DNA of 64,000 nucleotides from Coprobacillaceae bacterium UN01-12pH3A. Lineage in GTDB: Bacteria > Bacillota_I > Bacilli_A > Erysipelotrichales > Coprobacillaceae. The stretch spans positions 202,475-266,474 of the forward strand of contig JAQENU010000005.1 in NCBI GenBank assembly GCA_027676805.1, read 5' to 3'. Each line of letters begins with the position of its first letter. The stretch's first letter is position 1. The notes below the pieces were generated by a model. The model searched no databases and had not been told where the DNA came from. It saw nothing but the letters and a program-made list of their open reading frames with translations. Both the position numbers and the translations under genes were made by a program. Shown one piece after another: positions 1 to 8,057 of the stretch.

Positions 1-330
1 TATCAGTTGTCAGGCGGGCAAAAACAAAGAGGAGCAACCTGCCGTGCGCTGATTACAGAACCGGAAATTATTTTTGCTGATGAGCCAACAGGAGCTTTAG
101 ATTCTAAGTCAAGTCATGATCTGCTGGAATGTTTAAAACTTGTTAACGATCAGGGACAGGCAACGATTCTAATGGTAACCCATGATGCCTTCAGTGCCTC
201 TTATGCAAAGGATGTTTATATTTTAAACGACGGAACAATCAAATGCAAATTAAGCAAAGGAGCAGATCGTAAAGAGTTTTATGATCGTATTATTGAAATG
301 CAGGCTTCTATGGGAAGTGATTTCTCATGA
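1..330 (+). CDS. ABC transporter ATPase, bacitracin-export (BceA) type, 5' end outside window
   Basis: C-terminal 109 residues of an ABC ATPase that powers the FtsX-type permease encoded next. The window opens in frame at the signature motif (LSGGQ, residues 3-7), followed by Walker B and D-loop (FADEPTGALDS) and the switch histidine (MVTHD). The residues after the signature (KQRGATCRAL) depart from the usual QQRVAIARAL, which may affect nothing. The Walker A half lies upstream of the window. The stop overlaps the permease start by 4 nt (ATGA), so the two are translationally coupled. Family knowledge: BceAB-type exporters remove or sense cell-wall antibiotics and usually pair with a two-component system; none is next to this end of the operon within the window. 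Confidence 0.93.
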   Translation, partial: YQLSGGQKQRGATCRALITEPEIIFADEPTGALDSKSSHDLLECLKLVNDQGQATILMVTHDAFSASYAKDVYILNDGTIKCKLSKGADRKEFYDRIIEMQASMGSDFS

Positions 331-2216
331 GTATGTTGAAACTGGCTGTTCATAACTTTAAAACCAGCTTTAAAAGCTATTTATCTTTAATTGTATCTTT
401 AGCCTTTGCCATATTAGTTTTTTATAATTTTCAAAATATCTTATCTTCCGGAGTTTTAACATCATTAGGTGAATCAAACACCCGCAATATTGAAATCATT
501 GTCCAAGTTATTACTTTTGTATTGGGTTGTTTTATCTTATTCTTTGTTTGGTATTCAACCAATGTCTTTTTAACCAAAAGAAAAAAAGAGATTGGGATCT
601 ATATATTTATGGGACTTTCCAATCAAAAGATCGGTAAGCTGTATATCATTGAAACCACAATGATTGGTCTTGTTGCCTTAGGGTTAGGCATTGGATTTGG
701 AGTACTGACCACTCAGCTTTTTCAGATGATCATGATGGCTATTTCAGATATTTCAGTGGAATTGGTCTTTAGCTTTTCACTGCAGGCCATTTTATATGCA
801 ACTGTGGTGTATTCTGTTATTTATTTCATCTTTATATTAAAAGGCTATATTAATATCGTTCGAAGTAGTGTTTTAGATATGGTTTCGGCAAACAAACAGA
901 ATGAATATGTAAAAACGAAATCTTGGATATTATTTTTGAAATCAATTTTAGGAGTCATCATTACTGGAATCGGCTATTATCTGGCGATTAAAGAGGGCGG
1001 AATAGAGGTCATGAGCAATGTTCTGTCCGCAGTGGTATTTGTTGTTGTAGGTGTATATCTGTTATTTGGCGGGTTGATACCGTTAATTTGTCAAAAACTA
1101 GTGGATCATAAGAATTTTCTTTATAGAAAAGAAAGAAGTTTATGGTTAAACAATATAATCTTTAGAATTAAAAAGAATTATCGAACGTATGCGATGGTCA
1201 GTATCCTAATGTTATGTTCAGTAACGGCCTTAGCTACCGGGTTTGCGATGAAGAATCGTTATGAGGGCATCGTTCATTTTAGAAACACATACACCTTTCA
1301 GATTTTAAGCTCTCACCCTGGATTAAAAGAAGAATATAAAGATGTAATAGAAAAAGAAAGCGGCATTGCCTATAGTTCAGAAATCGCTTTATTACAGTTA
1401 GACAGTGGTGTTGTTGAATCGCTGTATCAAAATCAGTATTATAGTATTCTATCTTATTCTCAGGTTCAGCAGTTGGCTAAAGAAAGTGGGTTGGAATTTA
1501 CGTTTGACACGCTTAAAGAGGATGAATATATTAATGTTTCACGGCTTCATTTAATGTCGTTTATCACAGACAACACTCTAGTCACAACAACAATCAATGG
1601 GAAAGAGTATAAGGAAGTCGAAGAAACGGCAATCCCATACCTAGGGTATTTTCAAGAAAATTTGAATTTATATATGGTCAGTGATTCACAGTATCAAGAA
1701 TTGCTGCCATTAGGGACTGTCCTGCACTGTTATAATTATAAATTAAGTGACATGAGTCATTTTGAAACCACTCAAGATACACTGAAGAATTATGGAAATT
1801 ACGATGGGTTAGTGACATTGGATCCAAACAGCAATGAAATTGAATGGATTAAAGTGCTGTATTCATTATGTGTATTTATGTTCATGGTCTTTGTTTTAGC
1901 CAGTGGCAGCATCTTATTCATGAAACTGTACAACGATGCTTATGATGAAAAAGAGCGTTATCAGATTCTTCATAAGATCGGAATTAGTAAGAAAACACTG
2001 AAAAAAGCTATTCTTAATGAGCTGCGATTTGCCTATTTGGCACCATTATTCGTCATGAGCATTTCTTCTTATTTTTCAGTACATTCCCTAGCTAAACTGA
2101 TGCAGACAGAGCTGCTGAGTGTCAATCTTATCAGTGTTCTGTTTATCTATATCTTCATTTATATTTGTTATCGTTTATCTGTTTCCATTTATCAAAAAAA
2201 TGTGGGCATTAAATAA
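327..2216 (+). CDS. FtsX-like ABC permease, BceB type
   Basis: 629-residue integral membrane permease, the expected length for BceB-like proteins (about 620-670). Hydrophobic segments lie near residues 18-38, 58-80, 108-130, 150-170, 203-220, 232-255 and 285-305. They are followed by a hydrophilic domain at about 310-505, probably extracellular, and three C-terminal membrane segments. This seven-plus-three arrangement with one large outer domain is characteristic of the bacitracin-export permease family. The start ATG overlaps the ATPase stop by 4 nt. The likely role is export or detoxification sensing of peptide antibiotics. The substrate cannot be read from the sequence. Transcription ends in the hairpin at 2221-2257. 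Confidence 0.9.
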   Translation: MSMLKLAVHNFKTSFKSYLSLIVSLAFAILVFYNFQNILSSGVLTSLGESNTRNIEIIVQVITFVLGCFILFFVWYSTNVFLTKRKKEIGIYIFMGLSNQKIGKLYIIETTMIGLVALGLGIGFGVLTTQLFQMIMMAISDISVELVFSFSLQAILYATVVYSVIYFIFILKGYINIVRSSVLDMVSANKQNEYVKTKSWILFLKSILGVIITGIGYYLAIKEGGIEVMSNVLSAVVFVVVGVYLLFGGLIPLICQKLVDHKNFLYRKERSLWLNNIIFRIKKNYRTYAMVSILMLCSVTALATGFAMKNRYEGIVHFRNTYTFQILSSHPGLKEEYKDVIEKESGIAYSSEIALLQLDSGVVESLYQNQYYSILSYSQVQQLAKESGLEFTFDTLKEDEYINVSRLHLMSFITDNTLVTTTINGKEYKEVEETAIPYLGYFQENLNLYMVSDSQYQELLPLGTVLHCYNYKLSDMSHFETTQDTLKNYGNYDGLVTLDPNSNEIEWIKVLYSLCVFMFMVFVLASGSILFMKLYNDAYDEKERYQILHKIGISKKTLKKAILNELRFAYLAPLFVMSISSYFSVHSLAKLMQTELLSVNLISVLFIYIFIYICYRLSVSIYQKNVGIK

Positions 2217-2220
2217 AAAA

Positions 2221-2257
2221 ATGAAGGTAAATCACAATGTTTGTGACCTTCATTTTT
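2221..2257. terminator. Bidirectional terminator between permease and HAD gene
   Basis: Arms ATGAAGGT (2221-2228) and ACCTTCAT (2246-2253) are perfectly complementary. An inner CACAA/TTGTG pair extends the stem. It is flanked by A and T runs, so it serves both convergent genes. Confidence 0.85.
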
Positions 2258-2259
2258 AT

Positions 2260-3072
2260 TTATTTAAACATCTTTTCTTTATTGAAATACCAGTCAATAG
2301 CCTCTAAAACACCGCCTTCATCATTAGAGGCAATGGTATAATCAGCAACTTCTTTGATTGCCGGTTTTGCATTGCCCATGGCAAAGCTGTAGTTTGCCAT
2401 TTTCAGCATCTCATAATCATTGCCACTATCGCCAAAAGCCATTACTTCTCCTTCAGGCGCATTCCATGCTTCTAATAAAAACTGAATGCCATGAGCTTTA
2501 TTAATTCCCGGAATAATGAGATCAATGCCAAAATGACCGCAGTCTACAGGTGTCATAATATGTCCAATGCTTTCTTTTAATTCGTTTAAAATTTGTTCAA
2601 AGTTATCTTCGTCACAGCTTAAAAATACTTTAAAGATCGTATCATCAAAATGATCGAAATTCTTTACTCGCTGTAATTTTGGATAATAAAAATTCAAGCG
2701 GTTAAAGTAATCGTCTTCTACAGATTCATTGATATAAGCACTTTTCTTTCCGCAGACGATCTTTTTTATAGAAGGATATTGATTAATGGCTTCAATTACC
2801 TTTCTGACGTCATCATCTTCTAATTTAGCGACAAATAGTTCTTGATCTTGATCGACAATAAAGGCTCCGTTTTCTGCGATGAAGGTTAGTTCTTTTTGGA
2901 TTTCCGGAAAGAAAGAGCGGAGCTGATAATATTGATTGCCGCTTGCTACGACAAAACGAATGCCTTCTTCTTTCATCTTTGTATATTGTTTCATAAATCT
3001 TTCTTTATCATACTGATTATCATGGGTTAAAAAAGTCCCATCCATATCTACTGCAATTATTTTAATACTCAT
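2260..3072 (-). CDS. Cof-type HAD-superfamily phosphatase
   Basis: 270-residue HAD IIB (Cof) hydrolase, a cytoplasmic sugar-phosphate or nucleotide phosphatase family. Motif I DMDGT carries the nucleophile Asp9 and general acid Asp11. Motif II is VASGN near 43, the motif III lysine is in GINKAHG near 190, and motif IV is GDSGNDYEML near 213. Length is typical. The start overlaps the stop of the ROK gene by 4 nt, so the pair form one operon and the phosphatase is presumably under ROK control. Substrate not determined; Cof enzymes are often promiscuous. Confidence 0.92.
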   Translation of the reverse strand: MSIKIIAVDMDGTFLTHDNQYDKERFMKQYTKMKEEGIRFVVASGNQYYQLRSFFPEIQKELTFIAENGAFIVDQDQELFVAKLEDDDVRKVIEAINQYPSIKKIVCGKKSAYINESVEDDYFNRLNFYYPKLQRVKNFDHFDDTIFKVFLSCDEDNFEQILNELKESIGHIMTPVDCGHFGIDLIIPGINKAHGIQFLLEAWNAPEGEVMAFGDSGNDYEMLKMANYSFAMGNAKPAIKEVADYTIASNDEGGVLEAIDWYFNKEKMFK

Positions 3073-4061
3073 TGTTCGTTCTCCTTTTTTAATTTATAGC
3101 GTGATTTTTCTATACAGAGGTGATTTAACCCCATAAACGTAAATTCGTCCATATTTTCAATAAATTCAAAATTGGGCTGATGGATCTGAGGAATATAATC
3201 ATCAATCCTCTGCTTGAAATCGGATTCACTGACACATGGGGTATATAGAACCATATGTGAGGGATTTATGATGCTGATAACGCTGGCGACTTGTTTCACT
3301 AATAAAAGCAAGGGATCTTCTTTTAATAATAATTCTTGTTCTTTCAGTGTCCCGTTAGGCAAATAGCCAAGCTCACCGGCAAAGTGGGTAGCACCGTAAA
3401 CAATTGCCTGATTCACATATAAACTGCAGCCGCTGTGATGATTATCCGGCTGATAAATAAAGGCAATCGATTCTTTATTTATAGAATTGGAATAGATATA
3501 GCCCAGCATTGCGGTATTGACATCATTCTCAATGGTGACTTGAAGATTTGTGGCAGATTCTATTTTGTCTTTAAGCTGACAATTTTCCAATTCTTCAATA
3601 TCACATTTGCTTACCTTGCCCTGATCGGCGATCGCCGGTACAGATAGGCTGAGGTAGGAAAAATTAAAATTGTTTTTCATTTCTTCAATAATGAATAAAA
3701 TCTTTTCAATTGACAATGAATCCCATTGATATGTTTTTTTATAAACAACGGTATAGTCTAAATCAACAATACGAACATTAACCTTTATTTGCTGATGACT
3801 GTTTTGTAAGGACATGAGTCCAAACAGCATATACTGTCCGCAGATTTGATAGCGTTTTGCTTTACGTCCGCCTGTGGACTCTTCGTCTTCTATTCGTACA
3901 ATATATGTTGATTCCAGCAATTCTTTTAAAATATTGGTTACAGTCGCTAAAGATAAATGCGTGGCACCAGCGATTTCTGTTTTAGTTGCCGTTTTATTTT
4001 CTATAAAATAATCCTTCACACATTGAATGCTGACATTCTTTTCTCCTTTCGATTTGTACAT
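3069..4061 (-). CDS. ROK-family transcriptional regulator
   Basis: About 330 residues. The N-terminal winged helix-turn-helix spans about 10-65 (TKTEIAGATHLSLATVTNILKEL), followed by an ROK sugar-kinase fold. The kinase part is degenerate: no clear CxxxxCxxG zinc motif is visible, so it is probably a sugar-sensing repressor, not a kinase. Start at 4061 is preferred because the Shine-Dalgarno (AAAGGAG, 4068-4074) abuts the alternative ATG at 4067 but is 6 nt from 4061. It is the first gene of a two-gene operon with the HAD phosphatase. A perfect palindrome directly upstream of the Shine-Dalgarno suggests autoregulation. Confidence 0.88.
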   Translation of the reverse strand: MYKSKGEKNVSIQCVKDYFIENKTATKTEIAGATHLSLATVTNILKELLESTYIVRIEDEESTGGRKAKRYQICGQYMLFGLMSLQNSHQQIKVNVRIVDLDYTVVYKKTYQWDSLSIEKILFIIEEMKNNFNFSYLSLSVPAIADQGKVSKCDIEELENCQLKDKIESATNLQVTIENDVNTAMLGYIYSNSINKESIAFIYQPDNHHSGCSLYVNQAIVYGATHFAGELGYLPNGTLKEQELLLKEDPLLLLVKQVASVISIINPSHMVLYTPCVSESDFKQRIDDYIPQIHQPNFEFIENMDEFTFMGLNHLCIEKSRYKLKKENEQ

Positions 4062-4074
4062 AGCCATCTCCTTT

Positions 4075-4089
4075 CGTCAACAGTTGACG
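4075..4089. promoter_or_regulatory. Palindromic operator upstream of ROK regulator
   Basis: CGTCAAC-A-GTTGACG, perfect 7-bp arms around one base, just 5' of the ROK Shine-Dalgarno and downstream of a minus-strand -10 (TACAAT, 4105-4110). The position fits a repressor site; binding by the ROK protein is inferred. Confidence 0.6.
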
Positions 4090-4177
4090 TATGTTTATAG
4101 CTTTATTGTATCGTAAAAAAGAAAAAAGAGGAGACTATTTCAAAACAAGAAAATTGTCAGCATCCATAATAGTAAGA

Positions 4178-4206
4178 TTGCATTAGAGTGCAAATCTATG
4201 TATAAT
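4178..4206 (+). promoter_or_regulatory. Sigma-A promoter of the methyltransferase leader
   Basis: -35 TTGCAT (4178-4183), 17-nt spacer, -10 TATAAT (4201-4206). It drives a leader of about 250 nt ahead of the methyltransferase start. Confidence 0.75.
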
Positions 4207-4212
4207 GATAAT

Positions 4213-4422
4213 GGCAACTATAGAAGGAGTTGATTCTGTCCGGCGCACTTGATATTGCATAATCAGTAATATAAGTGGAACGTGGAAAACGCTAAAATAA
4301 TCACAAACGCATATAAAAAAGCCTAACATTAGGTTTTATTTATCATGCTTAAAATGATTATTTAATGGATTCCACAGACAGCATAAGAAATAGGCAGCTG
4401 TGGGATTCCCACAGTTTTTTTT
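4213..4422 (+). promoter_or_regulatory. Leader with internal terminator (putative attenuator)
   Basis: Between promoter and gene lie a weak hairpin (CCTAA 4322-4326 / TTAGG 4329-4333 plus T-run) and a strong one: CTGTGGG 4398-4404, loop ATT, CCCACAG 4408-4414, then eight T (4415-4422), ending 41 nt before the start codon. An upstream CCACAG at about 4374-4380 can pair with CTGTGG of the terminator, giving a competing anti-terminator. No known riboswitch class is recognised and no leader peptide with a good Shine-Dalgarno is apparent. Confidence 0.55.
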
Positions 4423-4463
4423 AATGCAGATAGTTGCCAATAAATGAAAGGACAGAACAAATA

Positions 4464-5291
4464 ATGAAACAATTAAAACAATACGAAAATAAACCAAAGC
4501 TTTATGAAAAAAGCACACAGAAATTTTGGGATGATCCCTATATTTCTAAAGGGATGCTTGAAGCACATTTAAATCCGGATATGGAAGCGGCTACCCGCAG
4601 GGAGAAATTTGTAATCAATTCAGTGAATTGGATAGATGAGCGTATTCCCTCAGCAAATTATCCGAAGCTATTGGATTTAGGCTGTGGACCGGGAATCTAT
4701 GCGGAATTATTCAGTAATAAAGGATATCAGGTCACTGGCTTTGATCTTTCCAAGCGTTCTATTGATTACGCTAAAACTCGTGCTAAGGAAAAGAAACTAG
4801 AGATTCAATACGTAGAAGGGGATTATGTCAGCGATGATTTTGGTAGTGGCTATGATTTAATCACTATGATTTACTGTGATTTTGGAGTATTATCTACGGA
4901 TGACCGTAAAACTTTACTAAAAAAGATTCATGCGAGTCTTAACGATGGCGGTTGTTTTCTTTTTGATGTATTCACGATAGAAAAGTATCGAGGAAAAAAA
5001 GAATACAAGGAGTGGAGCATTGAAGAACAGGGGTTCTGGCGAGAGGAAACCAGCCTCATCCTAAAATCATTTTATCGTTATGAGGCTGAAACTACCTTTT
5101 TAGAACAATATATTATCATCAATGAATCGGGAATGGAATGCTGTAACATCTGGGAACATGTCTTTACTTTAGAAGAAATTGAGAGGGATTTAAAAGAAGT
5201 CGGGTTTCATGATATTAGTATTTATGGAGATGTAGCTGGAAAACCATATAAAAAAAGTGGAGAAACCATCTGCCTGATCGCAAAGAAATAA
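4464..5291 (+). CDS. Class I SAM-dependent methyltransferase
   Basis: 275-residue cytosolic methyltransferase. Motif I LDLGCGPG at 70-77 and the acidic residue after strand 2 (VTGFDLS) define the SAM site, with motif IV around MIYCDFGVL. Start ATG 4464 is chosen over an upstream TTG at 4434 because AAAGGA (4447-4452) lies 11 nt before it. The substrate is unknown; the fold alone does not distinguish small-molecule from RNA targets. It is monocistronic behind a leader carrying a strong intrinsic terminator, so expression is probably regulated by attenuation. A second, unrelated-looking methyltransferase lies at 6049. Confidence 0.88.
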   Translation: MKQLKQYENKPKLYEKSTQKFWDDPYISKGMLEAHLNPDMEAATRREKFVINSVNWIDERIPSANYPKLLDLGCGPGIYAELFSNKGYQVTGFDLSKRSIDYAKTRAKEKKLEIQYVEGDYVSDDFGSGYDLITMIYCDFGVLSTDDRKTLLKKIHASLNDGGCFLFDVFTIEKYRGKKEYKEWSIEEQGFWREETSLILKSFYRYEAETTFLEQYIIINESGMECCNIWEHVFTLEEIERDLKEVGFHDISIYGDVAGKPYKKSGETICLIAKK

Positions 5292-5338
5292 ATAGGAAAT
5301 GGGTAAACAAAACAGTGTTTATCCTTTTTTTATTTTTA

Positions 5339-5359
5339 TGAATGACCGATATTCATTGA
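5339..5359. promoter_or_regulatory. TetR operator copy 1, overlapping tetR -35
   Basis: TGAATGA - 7 nt - TCATTGA with centre CCGATAT. The same sequence with one base changed recurs at 6015-6035. It overlaps the -35 (TTGATA, 5356-5361) of the promoter for the TetR gene. Confidence 0.75.
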
Positions 5360-5383
5360 TATTTAAAAGCAGATGTGTATAAT
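5356..5383 (+). promoter_or_regulatory. Promoter of tetR-type gene
   Basis: TTGATA (5356-5361), 16-nt spacer, TATAAT (5378-5383). Confidence 0.65.
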
Positions 5384-5407
5384 GAAAGAAGAGAGGAAGT
5401 GATCCAT

Positions 5408-5992
5408 CTGAGAGTTTCAAAGGCACCGGAGGTAAGAAAACAGGAAATATTGGATACAGCGATGAAGCTATTTGCCTTGAAAGGCTATGAGGCAACATCA
5501 ATGGCAGATATCGCTAAAGAGATGAATGTGGTGAAGGGGTTATGCTATCGTTATTTTGCTTCAAAGCAAGAGCTGTTCGATCAGGCAATCAATCAATACG
5601 TTGTGCATTGTACAGAACCTGCAATCCGCATCATAGAAGATGAAACATTGTCAATGAATGAGAAGATTCAAGCCATCATGGAGAAAATGGGACATGAGGA
5701 AGAATATGCTACTTATCAGGATTTCTTTCACCGTCCTGAAAATGGCGATTTTCATGAACAGCTGACACTAAAAATGTGTAAGTATCTTTCCCCGTTTATA
5801 AAAAAAGAAATCAGTCGTCTCGAACAAATAGGACGTTTAAAACTAAAAAATGCAGACACCTTGATTGATTTTATTTTATATGGACAGGTTCATTTATTAT
5901 CCGGTGATCATGATCAGCTGAATCAGAATATTCATTTGATCAAACATTATATGGATATCCTGATTCAATCAGAAATTATCCCTGATGTATAG
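5408..5992 (+). CDS. TetR/AcrR-family transcriptional regulator (CTG start)
   Basis: 194-residue one-component repressor. N-terminal TetR helix-turn-helix at about 12-58 (EILDTAMKLF, TSMADIAKEMNVVKG, YRYFASKQELF), then a divergent C-terminal ligand domain. The family-typical start precedes RVSKAPEVRKQ, which makes the initiator CTG at 5408, with GAGAGG about 12 nt upstream. The only in-frame ATG/GTG/TTG alternatives (GTG 5375 or 5399) lie on the promoter -10 or too close to the Shine-Dalgarno. Two near-identical operators flank the gene, one at its own promoter and one before the downstream methyltransferase, so it likely represses itself and that gene. Ligand unknown. Confidence 0.85.
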   Translation: MRVSKAPEVRKQEILDTAMKLFALKGYEATSMADIAKEMNVVKGLCYRYFASKQELFDQAINQYVVHCTEPAIRIIEDETLSMNEKIQAIMEKMGHEEEYATYQDFFHRPENGDFHEQLTLKMCKYLSPFIKKEISRLEQIGRLKLKNADTLIDFILYGQVHLLSGDHDQLNQNIHLIKHYMDILIQSEIIPDV

Positions 5993-6014
5993 TCAGGGAA
6001 TTAATTTTAAACAT

Positions 6015-6035
6015 TGAATGACCGATATTCATTCA
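6015..6035. promoter_or_regulatory. TetR operator copy 2, before methyltransferase
   Basis: TGAATGA - CCGATAT - TCATTCA, perfect 7-bp arms, ending 2 nt before the Shine-Dalgarno AGGAGG. It matches the copy at 5339-5359 except for one base. Confidence 0.75.
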
Positions 6036-6048
6036 AAAGGAGGATTAT

Positions 6049-6663
6049 ATGGAAAAAAAGAAAATAGAAACAAAAAAAGAATTCAATAAGCAGGCAAAAG
6101 ATTATGATGAAGCACACTATGGTGACCATGCCAGAAGAATTTACCCTTATATATTAGAAGAAATAGCAAAATATCCTGCTTCAGCTATTTTAGATTTAGG
6201 CTGTGGAACAGGAGAACTGTTAAAGCAAATTGCGATGCAAAATCATGATCATCGACTATTTGGGGTGGACTTATCTAAAAAGATGCTGGAAATTGCGTAT
6301 CAAAAATTAGAAAATAAAGCCTATTTGCTTTATGGTGATGCTGAATATTTATTATTTGAAAAAAATAAATTTGATTTAATCTACTGTAATGATTCTTTTC
6401 ATCATTATCCCAATCCTAAAAAAGCTTTAAAAGAGGTCGCACGTGTACTGAAAAAAGATGGAATCTTTCTATTAGGAGATTGCTGGCAGCCGTTGGTCAG
6501 CCGCTGGATTATGAATCTCTATATGAAAATAAGCCGTTCCGGTGATGTGAAAATATATTCAAAAAAGCAAATCATGAACTTATTGTCAGAAGATTTCAAA
6601 ATCAAGGAATGGAGAGTCACAGCAGATAAAACAGCTTTTTTCATTGTGGCAGTAAAGCAATAG
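6049..6663 (+). CDS. Class I SAM-dependent methyltransferase (UbiE-like)
   Basis: 204-residue methyltransferase of the Methyltransf_11/25 type. Motif I ILDLGCGTG at 47-55, acidic ribose-binding residue in FGVDLSKKM, motif IV IYCNDSFHHYPNP, and the post-motif helix EVARVLKKDG. A strong Shine-Dalgarno (AGGAGG) sits 5-6 nt before the ATG. The TetR operator lies immediately upstream, so induction when the TetR ligand appears is likely. A plausible role is methylating a toxic small molecule, but this is inference from context; the domain itself gives no substrate. Confidence 0.88.
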   Translation: MEKKKIETKKEFNKQAKDYDEAHYGDHARRIYPYILEEIAKYPASAILDLGCGTGELLKQIAMQNHDHRLFGVDLSKKMLEIAYQKLENKAYLLYGDAEYLLFEKNKFDLIYCNDSFHHYPNPKKALKEVARVLKKDGIFLLGDCWQPLVSRWIMNLYMKISRSGDVKIYSKKQIMNLLSEDFKIKEWRVTADKTAFFIVAVKQ

Positions 6664-6692
6664 GTGAGTAGCCCCTTTGATTGAATGAATTA

Positions 6693-6701
6693 TGCTATAA
6701 T
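6693..6701 (+). promoter_or_regulatory. Extended -10 promoter of Mbeg1-like gene
   Basis: TGCTATAAT preceded by TA, a recurrent extended -10 in this window (also near 12720, 28815 and 57316). No good -35 at the normal spacing. Confidence 0.55.
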
Positions 6702-6727
6702 ATAGATAAAGATCGGGGGGGATGATA

Positions 6728-7858
6728 ATGGAAAATATACTGACGTATTTAAAATGGCGCGGGGATCTTTCATTTAGTGAAAAAGCATTCAATGAAGCAG
6801 ATAGTCTGATCTTTGCGCTATTAAGCTATATTGAGTGGGAAGATATTGTAGGTGAGACTGCCGTTTCATTGCAGGAAGCATGCCGCAATTATTGTACAAG
6901 ATATGATCAGGAGCATTTTAATAAGACCTATAGCTTTTCACCGTTACTTTCAGAATTAATTCATATTCTTCCTACTGTTCTTCGCTATCAAGAAGTGAAA
7001 TTAAGTCATTATCAGGTGATGAATGATAAGCAGGAAGAAGTTCAGTTTGGTGCTATATGTATTGAACTTCCCCAAAATATAGTTTATGTTTCGTATCGTG
7101 GCACCGATATTTCCATCTTAGGCTGGAAAGAGGATTTTGATATGACTTATCTGGATGTTATTCCTTCTCAAACTTTGGCAGCCAGTTATTTAAAAGAGAT
7201 TAGTCAGGTGTGGTTTAAACCGAAGAAATGGTGGCACTTTAAGAAAAAAACACCCATTTCATTATATATCGGCGGACATTCCAAGGGCGGGAATTTAGCC
7301 ATGTATGCTGCAATCTACTGTAAGGAACTGTCTCCTTGGATAAAGGGTGTTTATAGTTTTGATGGTCCGGGTTTTCGCAAGACTTTTTATGAACATCATG
7401 ATCCTTCTTTTATATTAGATCGACTGCATCATTATATTCCTAAATCCTCTATCTTTGGGCGTTTGCTGGAACATCAGGAGGCGGCCACGATTGTCAAGGC
7501 GTACGGCACCGGACTGATCCAGCATGATGCTTTCTACTGGGAAGTGGATACAGATCATTTTGTTTATGCAGAGGCACTTTGCAAAGAGAGTGATCAGATC
7601 AAACAATATTTAGATCAGGTGCTGATGAATAAATCCGATGAAGAAAAGAAAACATTTATAACGCTTCTTTATAAAATGCTGGATGAGATGAAGGTCGAAA
7701 GCATTAACGATTTTACGGTAGTCGGATTTAGGCAATGGCTTCGCGGTATTAAAGAATTAAGCAATATGAGTAAAGATGAATATAAAATGTTTTATGAACT
7801 GTTAAAATTAGCTTTTATGCAGTCAAAATCGTTTTTATATGATCGAATCAAACGCTAA
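6728..7858 (+). CDS. Mbeg1-like (DUF2974) alpha/beta-hydrolase
   Basis: 376 residues with the DUF2974/Mbeg1-like arrangement. The N-terminal motif is YLKWRGDLSF and FNEADSLIFALLSYI; the lipase-like nucleophile elbow GHSKGGN (about 183-189) puts the nucleophile at Ser185, preceded by SYRGTD near 122. Probably a cytoplasmic serine hydrolase; substrate unknown. ATG 6728 is preferred over 6722 because the G-rich Shine-Dalgarno (6714-6720) is then correctly spaced. It is monocistronic between an extended -10 promoter and the terminator at 7863-7881. Confidence 0.82.
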   Translation: MENILTYLKWRGDLSFSEKAFNEADSLIFALLSYIEWEDIVGETAVSLQEACRNYCTRYDQEHFNKTYSFSPLLSELIHILPTVLRYQEVKLSHYQVMNDKQEEVQFGAICIELPQNIVYVSYRGTDISILGWKEDFDMTYLDVIPSQTLAASYLKEISQVWFKPKKWWHFKKKTPISLYIGGHSKGGNLAMYAAIYCKELSPWIKGVYSFDGPGFRKTFYEHHDPSFILDRLHHYIPKSSIFGRLLEHQEAATIVKAYGTGLIQHDAFYWEVDTDHFVYAEALCKESDQIKQYLDQVLMNKSDEEKKTFITLLYKMLDEMKVESINDFTVVGFRQWLRGIKELSNMSKDEYKMFYELLKLAFMQSKSFLYDRIKR

Positions 7859-7862
7859 AGGT

Positions 7863-7881
7863 CCTCAGTTGAGGGCTTTTT
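7863..7881 (+). terminator. Terminator after Mbeg1-like gene
   Basis: CCTCA-GT-TGAGG followed by GCTTTTT. Confidence 0.8.
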
Positions 7882-8057
7882 GTTTAACTAAAATAGTTAA
7901 AGTGTAAACATGTATCGTTTCTTTTCATATTGCGTTTTACCCTTGATACAGTAACGGTAAAACTCTCAATGAAAAAATAATAGAATTTGTCTAAATATAG
8001 CTGAATTTCTGTAATTTACAGTGATTCTTGGTATAATGGAAAAAAGGAGGCGATTCC

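Noticed and set aside
4336..4518. 60-codon minus-strand frame over the methyltransferase leader
   Set aside because: No RBS; explained by the leader hairpins.
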